Positions 6,305 to 11,239 of a stretch of 11,239 nt of DNA are shown here, piece after piece (the first letter of the stretch is position 1; each line of letters starts with the position of its first letter). The DNA comes from Caldisericota bacterium (GTDB taxonomy: Bacteria > Caldisericota > Caldisericia > Cryosericales > Cryosericaceae): the NCBI GenBank assembly GCA_026390285.1, contig JAPLGH010000109.1, positions 1 through 11,239 of the forward strand, given 5' to 3'. The position numbers and the translations under genes were made by a program. The notes under the pieces were generated by a model that made no database searches, was not told where the DNA came from, and worked only from the letters and a program-made list of their open reading frames with translations.

Positions 6305-7426
6305 TTACCCTCCTCGGTGAGTTGCGTTGAGATAGTCGTCGATGCGAGTGACTATCTGCGCTGCAGTTGTCCCATCGCCATATGGGTTCGCCCCATCTAT
6401 GTGTGAACCTGCAAAACCACTTGCAGCGAGCTGCTCGAATGACGACACAATAAAGTCTCCGTCCTGGCCGACCAGCTTGACCCAGCCGCTCGTCACAGCC
6501 TCGGGCCGCTCGGTGACCTCACGAAGCAACAGCATCGGTTTGTGAAGCGTCACGGACTCTTCCTGAATCCCGCCCGAGTCACTGAGAACAGCGACACAAT
6601 GCTCAAGCATATACAGGAAATCGAAGTAGGGAAGTGGGTCGGTGAGTACCACGTTCGGCAGTCCCGACGCAATCCCGAACACTGTTTCTCGCACAACCGG
6701 ATTGAGATGCACGGGAAAGACAAACGTCAATTCCGGATGTGAACTGGACAGCTTCACAAGCGCGTCCGAGAAGATGGCAATGCCGGTATCCCAGTTTTCG
6801 CGACGATGTGCCGTCATGACGACTATCGGACTGTCCGGCCGTACTCTCGACATGATATCCGGAACACGAAGGTGAGGCAAGGCTATCTGGACGGCGTCTA
6901 CGATTGAGTTGCCGACCACATCGATCCTGCTAGCATCGATACCTGCCCGCAGGAGATTCTGTCTGGCTTCATCAGTAGGTGCGAAACAGAGGTCGGAAAC
7001 CTGATCCGTGAGCATTCGGTTCACTTCTTCGGGGAAAGGGCTGAACTTCTGGTGAGACCTCAGTCCCGCTTCAACATGACCTACCGGGATTTTTGCATAT
7101 GTTGCAGCGAGTGCGCCCATGAACGTCGTGGTGGTGTCTCCGTGGACCAGAACCATGTCCGGCTGAAGCTCAGCCAGGGCATCGGAAATCTGAATTGCAA
7201 GCGCCGCCGTCAAGTAGGGAAGCGTTTGGCGCTGTTTCATTACGCCAAGATCTCGCCACACTCTGATCCCGAACATTCGTACGACGTCGTCCAACATCTG
7301 CATGTGCTGGCCGGTCAGCAGCACGTGACTGTCAAACCTGGGGTCGGACTCCAACGCTTTGACAATGGGAGCCATCTTGATTGCCTCGGGACGCGTGCCA
7401 AAAATGGAAACCACGTTATGCAGCAT
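6305..7426 (-). CDS. wecB: UDP-N-acetylglucosamine 2-epimerase (non-hydrolysing)
   Basis: The enzyme interconverts UDP-GlcNAc and UDP-ManNAc, a precursor for teichoic-acid linkage units or other surface polysaccharides. The 373-residue product shows the family signatures: GTRPEAIK at 10-17 (Arg12), HGDTTTT at 95-101 (Asp97), GHVEAGLRS at 116-124 (Glu119), PEEVNR (132-137), TAHRREN at 205-211 (His207), DSGGIQEE (283-290) and NPYGDG (347-352). I chose the ATG at 7424-7426, which begins one nucleotide after the stop of the upstream wecA-like gene and has GGGAG (plus 7436-7440) 9 nt away. The longer in-frame start at 7462 would overlap wecA and add 12 residues that do not fit the family. The wecA-wecB pair suggests a polyprenyl-linked GlcNAc-ManNAc type product, but no glycosyltransferase for the next step is in view. 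Confidence 0.95.
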   Translation of the reverse strand: MLHNVVSIFGTRPEAIKMAPIVKALESDPRFDSHVLLTGQHMQMLDDVVRMFGIRVWRDLGVMKQRQTLPYLTAALAIQISDALAELQPDMVLVHGDTTTTFMGALAATYAKIPVGHVEAGLRSHQKFSPFPEEVNRMLTDQVSDLCFAPTDEARQNLLRAGIDASRIDVVGNSIVDAVQIALPHLRVPDIMSRVRPDSPIVVMTAHRRENWDTGIAIFSDALVKLSSSHPELTFVFPVHLNPVVRETVFGIASGLPNVVLTDPLPYFDFLYMLEHCVAVLSDSGGIQEESVTLHKPMLLLREVTERPEAVTSGWVKLVGQDGDFIVSSFEQLAASGFAGSHIDGANPYGDGTTAAQIVTRIDDYLNATHRGG

Positions 7427-7427
7427 A

Positions 7428-8408
7428 TCAGTGGACTCCCAGAAGAGCGATGGCCAGCCCAATCGAGCACAGCACGAACGTTACCAGGTAATACAGGGTT
7501 GTGATGCGGCGCTGGCTCCACCCGCGGAACAGCAACAGATAGTGGAAATGCCCGTTGTCCGCTACCATGGGAGACTGGTGCCTCGCCGTCCGGCGGAAAA
7601 TGCTGGAGACTGTCTCGACGATGGGAATGCCGAGCGCGAAGATCGAAACAATGAACATGACAGTCGTCGGCAACTTGAGGGCACCATAGACGGAGAGGCT
7701 CGCAATCATGAACCCAAGAAACTCGGACCCGGCGTCACCAAGAAACACCTTTGCCGGATTGTAGTTGAAGACAAGGAATCCAAGGACAGCACCGAGCAGT
7801 GCAACAAGGATGGCCCCCATGGTTACCATGTCCTTGAGCGCCGCGAAGAAGAACATAGCGAGGAGGATCAGCGCAGCGACGCCGCCTGCAAGACCATCTA
7901 GTCCATCGATCAGGTTCAGCGCATTGGTGATCCCCACGATCCAGAAGTAGGTAAGGATGATGCCACCGATGCCAAGCTGAAAGAACCCCCCGTGAAGGAA
8001 ATTGGTGAATGCGGTCACACGGACCCCAAACGCGATAACGACGATAGCTGCCACCGACTGTATCAGCAGCTTCAGCAAGGCAGGGATGTCGAACATGTCA
8101 TCCAGGAGCATGCCGATAAACACGATGCCTCCACCGACAAGGATCCCCTTCAACTGCACTGTGAGCGAATCGAAGAAGAACACAGCCACGATGAACGCGA
8201 CCACGATGGCAATGCCGCCAGTACGGGGAGTCACCTTCTGATTCACTCTATGGCGTCCCCTGTTGACACAAGCCTCAACACTGGCCGCCGGCTTGTCGGT
8301 GATCCCAAGGCGCAGCCCAAGTTTCATGAAGACCGGCGTCAGCACAAGGCTCAGCGCCAGAGCGAGAAGAAACGACCAGAGTTGTGCCTGCGTGATGACA
8401 AGATGCAT
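7428..8408 (-). CDS. Undecaprenyl-phosphate GlcNAc-1-phosphate transferase family (WecA/TagO-like) membrane protein
   Basis: This polytopic membrane enzyme (326 residues, roughly ten hydrophobic segments beginning at about 9-30) should attach a sugar-1-phosphate from a UDP-sugar to undecaprenyl phosphate. Family motifs are clear: DDMFD at 103-107, NLIDGLDGLAGG at 165-176, FLGDAGS at 222-228 and a late cytoplasmic loop ADNGHFHY at 283-290. Two points are unusual. The first cytoplasmic loop, normally a short DKPNxRKxHxxPxPRxGG stretch, carries about 11 extra residues with a cysteine (residues 41-51), and its His is Asn. The late HxHH motif reads HFHY. The neighbouring wecB favours GlcNAc-1-P as donor over the MurNAc-pentapeptide used by MraY. 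The gap to upp is 3 nt. The exact sugar is an inference. Confidence 0.9.
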   Translation of the reverse strand: MHLVITQAQLWSFLLALALSLVLTPVFMKLGLRLGITDKPAASVEACVNRGRHRVNQKVTPRTGGIAIVVAFIVAVFFFDSLTVQLKGILVGGGIVFIGMLLDDMFDIPALLKLLIQSVAAIVVIAFGVRVTAFTNFLHGGFFQLGIGGIILTYFWIVGITNALNLIDGLDGLAGGVAALILLAMFFFAALKDMVTMGAILVALLGAVLGFLVFNYNPAKVFLGDAGSEFLGFMIASLSVYGALKLPTTVMFIVSIFALGIPIVETVSSIFRRTARHQSPMVADNGHFHYLLLFRGWSQRRITTLYYLVTFVLCSIGLAIALLGVH

Positions 8409-8411
8409 GGG

Positions 8412-9044
8412 CTACTTCGTCCCGTATATCCTGTCCCCGGCATCGCCAAGACCGGGAAGGATATATCCATTCTCGTTCAAACAACGGTCGACTTCCAGCG
8501 TGACAATCTTTACGTCGGGATGCTCGCGCTGCAGCACCTCGATGCCCTCTGGTGCTGCAATGATGCAACAGAAGGAGATGCTCCAAGGATGGCGTTCCTT
8601 GACGAGTGAAATGGCCATGGACGCACTGCCACCAGTTGCAAGCATCGGGTCCACGATGAATACATCCGACCCAGGAGTGCTCAGGGGAAGCTTGCAATAG
8701 TACTGAACCGGCTGCAGAGTCTTCTCGTCTCTAAACAGACCGATGTGCCCCACCTTGGCATGAGGAATCATGTCCAGCATCCCCTGAGCCATGACAAGTC
8801 CTGCTCGAAGCACGGGCACTATTGTGACTTCGTTCTCCAGTTCCTGCCCATCGTAGGGCTCCAGGGGGGTCTCTATGGGGCAAGCCTTGGTCCGCATGTT
8901 CCTGCACACCTCGTACGTCATGAGCCCGGCAAGTTCCTCTGCAAGCTCACGGAAATCCTTGTGGGTCGTGTTCTTGTTACGGAGAAGGGTCAACTTGTGT
9001 CGTATCAGAGGATGGTCCAGTACCTGAAGGTTAGGATAGTTCAT
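8412..9044 (-). CDS. upp: Uracil phosphoribosyltransferase
   Basis: Upp salvages uracil with PRPP to form UMP. The 210-residue product matches the family length. Landmarks are RHKLTLLRNK (15-24) near the N-terminus, VPVLRAGL at 76-83, the PRPP-binding loop VFIVDPMLATGGSA at 128-141, and the uracil-binding C-terminal segment GLGDAGDRIYGT at 198-209. The start ATG (9042-9044) is preceded by AGGGGG about 5 nt away, immediately after the glyA stop, with a 9-nt gap. UMP feeds the UTP pool and so the UDP-sugars used by the next three genes, although upp commonly sits beside glyA and wecA in Gram-positive-type genomes without any special functional tie. Confidence 0.97.
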   Translation of the reverse strand: MNYPNLQVLDHPLIRHKLTLLRNKNTTHKDFRELAEELAGLMTYEVCRNMRTKACPIETPLEPYDGQELENEVTIVPVLRAGLVMAQGMLDMIPHAKVGHIGLFRDEKTLQPVQYYCKLPLSTPGSDVFIVDPMLATGGSASMAISLVKERHPWSISFCCIIAAPEGIEVLQREHPDVKIVTLEVDRCLNENGYILPGLGDAGDRIYGTK

Positions 9045-9053
9045 CAGTTCCCC

Positions 9054-9744
9054 CTAGTAGGTTTCGCCTGCATAGAGCGGAAAACGGTTCGTCAGCGCCG
9101 TGACGCGGCTTCGAATCTGAGCCAGCTTCACCTCGTCGTCGCGTGCAACGATCATCTCATCAATCGGGGCGGCGATTTCGACCATCTCTGGCTCACGCAT
9201 GCCGCGACTGGTCGTAGCTGCAGTCCCGAGCCGTATGCCACTTGCCTTGTTCGGCAGCAACGGATCGAAGGGAATGGCATTCTTGTTGACAGTAATGCCT
9301 ACAGTCTCCAAGAGAGCTTGAACTTCTTTGCCTGTTACGCCCTTCGACGTGAGATCGACGAGCATGAGGTGATTGTCGGTGCCCTCCGTCGGCAAGAGAC
9401 ATGCTCAGCATCGTGTCTCCTGGCTGCAGAACGGAGAAGTAAACCTCGAGATTGGCCTGTGTTCCAGAGTGAGGCTGAACGTTCGCTCCCTCAGCGCCGA
9501 AAAGCGCCTTGGCACGTTCGATAGCCAGTGTCTCTATGATATCGACATACTCACAACCGCCATAGTAGCGTCTGCCCGGGTATCCCTCAGCGTACTTGTT
9601 TGTCAGGACTGAACCCTGCGCAGCCAAGACTTCTTCGGACACGAAGTTCTCAGAGGCGATGAGTTCAATGTTGTTTTGCTGGCGGTGCAGTTCCCTGTTC
9701 AGTGCGTCAGCTACCTCTGGATCAATCCTTCTCAAGTTTGTCAT
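9054..9744 (-). pseudogene. glyA: Serine hydroxymethyltransferase, internally deleted and frameshifted
   Basis: GlyA converts serine and tetrahydrofolate to glycine and 5,10-methylene-THF. Residues 1-122 are well conserved GlyA (IELIASENF, LTNKYAEGYPGRRYYGG, QPHSGTQAN, up to MSLADGGH). Directly after this the similarity resumes in another frame with EGTDNHLMLVDL and runs to the natural C-terminus (NKNAIPFDP, SGIRLGT, RFPLYA). Compared with E. coli GlyA (417 residues) about 185-190 central residues, some 560 nt, are missing, including the PLP lysine in TTTTHKT. The junction is at plus 9378-9387 (coding strand GGAGGGCACC). Translation through it goes off frame, so no active enzyme can be made. 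The start has GGGAG 6 nt upstream (plus 9751-9755). The lesion could be genuine or an assembly error. The two open frames should not be annotated as separate genes. Confidence 0.92.
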
Positions 9745-9786
9745 AACGATCTCCCGTCATTTCTTCCGGCATTCCCTCGTTCGGAC

Positions 9787-9795
9787 ATTCTATCA
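9787..9795 (-). promoter_or_regulatory. Possible extended -10 promoter for the glyA-upp operon
   Basis: In the 70-nt gap between the lyase-like gene and glyA, the minus strand reads TGATAGAAT: a TGn extension followed by TAGAAT, which matches TATAAT at 5 of 6 positions. It lies about 42 nt upstream of the glyA ATG. At a 17-nt spacing the -35 hexamer is poor (GTGTCG, 3 of 6). It is a pattern match only. Confidence 0.3.
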
Positions 9796-9814
9796 CGAAT
9801 GGCCGACGGCGACA

Positions 9815-11065
9815 CTACTTGAGCACCTTCATAGTGTACACGATTCCCCGCGCGGTCGCCTGCACGACCTGCCATGTATTCAGACCTCCCTGCAAATACC
9901 CCACGTATGGCTCACGAAAAGGCCCGTCGAAACTCAGTTCGACCGTCGATCCCTGGACAAGGGTTCCGCCAGCCATCAGGACTTCTGTCTCATATCCTTG
10001 CATGCGGCTCGGCTCAGGCACGACATCAGCATCCAATGCGGAGCATTCCTGTACGGCACGCGCAAAAGCAATAAATCGTTCCCTCGACCCGCACTCGATG
10101 CGCAGAACAATGTCTCCACGGAGCTCGTGTGGTCCCGGATCCACCGAAAAGCCATTTTCCTGCAGAAGCGCACTTGCAAGGAGATTGCCAGTCAGCACCT
10201 GTTCAAGGACTGTCGGAGCAAAGAGCAAACCCCGCAGGAACGCTTCTGCGAACCCAAGATTCGGCCCAATCTCGGCTCCCACCCCTGGGCTCGAGTAGCG
10301 AGTCGCGGCCAACGCGACAGCCCTGGAAGTGCCTACCACGTAGCCGCCAGTCGGAACAACCCCTGCTCCAATGTTCTTCATGAAGGATGAAGCCAACAGA
10401 TCCGCTCCGTCCATTGTCGGCTCACGATCCTCAAGAAGGTCACCATAGCAGTTGTCGACCAGGACCAGACTCTCAGGCGACACGCGTTTTACGGACAAGA
10501 TCATGCGTGCGATCTCGCCCTCGCGAAGCGCCCGGACGCGCTTATATCCCCGACTTCGCTGAATCAGGACGAGTTTCGGATGCTGGGCCGAGAAGCACTG
10601 CTCGAGTTGACCCTCCCAGAGTTCTGAGGGTGATGTCGTGATGTCACACTGGGCATAGCCGACACCGAACTCTGCAAGCGAACCGTCAGATGGGCGGATT
10701 CCTATGATTTCCTCCATCGTATCGTAGGGGGCCCCCGTCACGCAGCACAGCAAATCCCGGGGACGAAGCACTCCAAACAGCGCGATAGCGAGAGCGTGAG
10801 TTCCTGAAATGATCTGCGGGCGCACCAGTGCGGCTTGTGCCCCATAGAGGGTAGCAAACACGCGTTCTGTCTTGTCCCGCAGGCTGTCCCCGATGCCGTA
10901 ACCCGACATGGGACGCAGGTCCGACGTCGCCAGGCGGGCGGCGTGAAATGCATCGAGGATACGCATGAAATTGCGGTGCTGAACTTCGCGAATACTCTCG
11001 ATTTCGATCGCATACTCCCGCTCGAGCTGGTGCGCCCGTTCCATCAACTGGCGTTCCGTCATCAT
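9815..11065 (-). CDS. ynbB: Methionine gamma-lyase-like PLP enzyme (YnbB / 'aluminium resistance' family)
   Basis: The 416-residue product belongs to the fold-type I PLP family annotated as methionine gamma-lyase-like or aluminium-resistance protein, related to cystathionine lyases. Matching segments are GYGIGDSLRD (55-64), ALVRPQIISGTHA (79-91), TGAPYDTME (110-118), IQRSRGY (168-174), VDNCYGD (203-209), SSFMKNIGAG (226-235) with the predicted PLP Lys230, VPTGGY (237-242), SPGVGAEIG and the C-terminal ELSFDGPFREPY. Substrate and physiological role in this family are poorly established; methionine or cystathionine cleavage is an inference. The first of two adjacent ATGs (11065) overlaps the miaA stop as ATGA. 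In Bacillota the gene usually sits near miaA with hfq between them; hfq is absent here. Confidence 0.88.
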   Translation of the reverse strand: MMTERQLMERAHQLEREYAIEIESIREVQHRNFMRILDAFHAARLATSDLRPMSGYGIGDSLRDKTERVFATLYGAQAALVRPQIISGTHALAIALFGVLRPRDLLCCVTGAPYDTMEEIIGIRPSDGSLAEFGVGYAQCDITTSPSELWEGQLEQCFSAQHPKLVLIQRSRGYKRVRALREGEIARMILSVKRVSPESLVLVDNCYGDLLEDREPTMDGADLLASSFMKNIGAGVVPTGGYVVGTSRAVALAATRYSSPGVGAEIGPNLGFAEAFLRGLLFAPTVLEQVLTGNLLASALLQENGFSVDPGPHELRGDIVLRIECGSRERFIAFARAVQECSALDADVVPEPSRMQGYETEVLMAGGTLVQGSTVELSFDGPFREPYVGYLQGGLNTWQVVQATARGIVYTMKVLK

Positions 11066-11239
11066 CTGGTCTGTGCTCCAGCGGTGGATTCGACAAGCGC
11101 GGTCGCCTGCGCCAGAACTGAGCCAGATGCCTGTTCAGACACATCGATCCAGTAAACACGCTTCTCTGTTCTGAACCACGTCTCCTGCCGTTTGGCGTAG
11201 TTCCGCGTTCGCCTCTTCCAGAGCTCGATCGCCTCATCG
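11062..11239 (-). CDS. miaA: tRNA dimethylallyltransferase (MiaA), C-terminal end only
   Basis: Translating the minus strand from base 11238 gives 58 residues ending at TGA 11064-11062. They contain RRTRNYAKRQETWFR, the typical C-terminal MiaA signature, which follows the region that holds the tRNA anticodon stem-loop. MiaA adds a dimethylallyl group to A37 of tRNAs that read UNN codons. The N-terminal P-loop and catalytic part lie outside the window. The stop overlaps the next gene's ATG by 4 nt, so the two genes are probably cotranscribed. The identification is firm for so short a fragment because of the RxTRxYAKRQxTWFR motif. Confidence 0.9.
   Translation of the reverse strand, partial: DEAIELWKRRTRNYAKRQETWFRTEKRVYWIDVSEQASGSVLAQATALVESTAGAQTR

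Noticed and set aside
5624..6406. A 260-codon plus-strand open frame antisense to murA and the end of wecB
   Set aside because: It lies across conserved MurA residues, its translation has no recognisable domain, and there is no sensible start context.
9054..9395. The 113-codon frame from TTG at 9395 as a separate small gene
   Set aside because: From EGTDNHL onward it is the C-terminal third of GlyA. The TTG start is an accident of the deletion junction.
9596..10390. A 264-codon plus-strand open frame antisense to glyA's start and the lyase-like gene
   Set aside because: It crosses two real gene boundaries on the other strand and has no domain signal.
1..11239. CRISPR array, tRNA or rRNA genes, insertion sequences
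   Set aside because: No regularly spaced repeats, no cloverleaf-like sequence with standard T-loop bases, no rRNA-like conserved stretches and no transposase were seen on reading both strands.

Overview
The window (about 56-58% GC by eye, standard code) is a dense bacterial chromosome segment with two converging gene blocks. The plus strand carries priA (3' part)-def-fmt, a replication-restart and initiator-Met-tRNA formylation cluster. The minus strand, read from the right edge, carries miaA (3' end), a PLP methionine-gamma-lyase-like (YnbB/'aluminium resistance') gene, a broken glyA, upp, a WecA/TagO-type glycosyltransferase, wecB, murA, a MIP18/DUF59 gene, a tyrosine recombinase, and finally an HNH-AP2 endonuclease gene. 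miaA next to ynbB, upp next to wecA-wecB, and priA-def-fmt are arrangements I associate with Bacillota and deep-branching relatives. The helicase-degenerate PriA recalls Actinomycetota instead. I cannot name the phylum from sequence alone.

Layout: 1-2883 is the plus-strand block, with gaps of 4 and 2 nt between genes. 2884-2966 is a short convergent gap with a perfect DnaA-box match and no clear terminator. 2967-3551 is the HNH-AP2 gene. 3552-3737 is noncoding and holds a 50-bp imperfect palindrome. 3738-9056 is a very tight minus-strand operon (xer-like, DUF59, murA, wecB, wecA, upp and the end of glyA), with junctions from a 4-nt overlap to a 9-nt gap. 9745-9814 is a 70-nt gap with a possible promoter. 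9815-11239 holds the lyase-like gene and the miaA tail, joined by an ATGA overlap.

How the genes work together: WecB makes UDP-ManNAc from UDP-GlcNAc, WecA puts GlcNAc-1-P on undecaprenyl phosphate, and MurA commits UDP-GlcNAc to peptidoglycan, so the middle of the operon is a UDP-GlcNAc/cell-envelope module. Upp (uracil salvage) and GlyA (one-carbon supply, including formyl donors for Fmt) are housekeeping metabolism. 

The main points of interest are: (1) a PriA that keeps all eight zinc cysteines but has lost recognisable helicase motifs; (2) a glyA missing about 185-190 central residues, including the PLP lysine, with a frameshift at the junction; (3) a tyrosine recombinase whose start overlaps the stop of a MIP18/DUF59 gene at the end of a housekeeping operon; (4) a free-standing HNH endonuclease with a shortened AP2 domain at the junction of the two blocks; (5) a palindrome beside the recombinase gene. 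I found no convincing wholly new multi-gene system.
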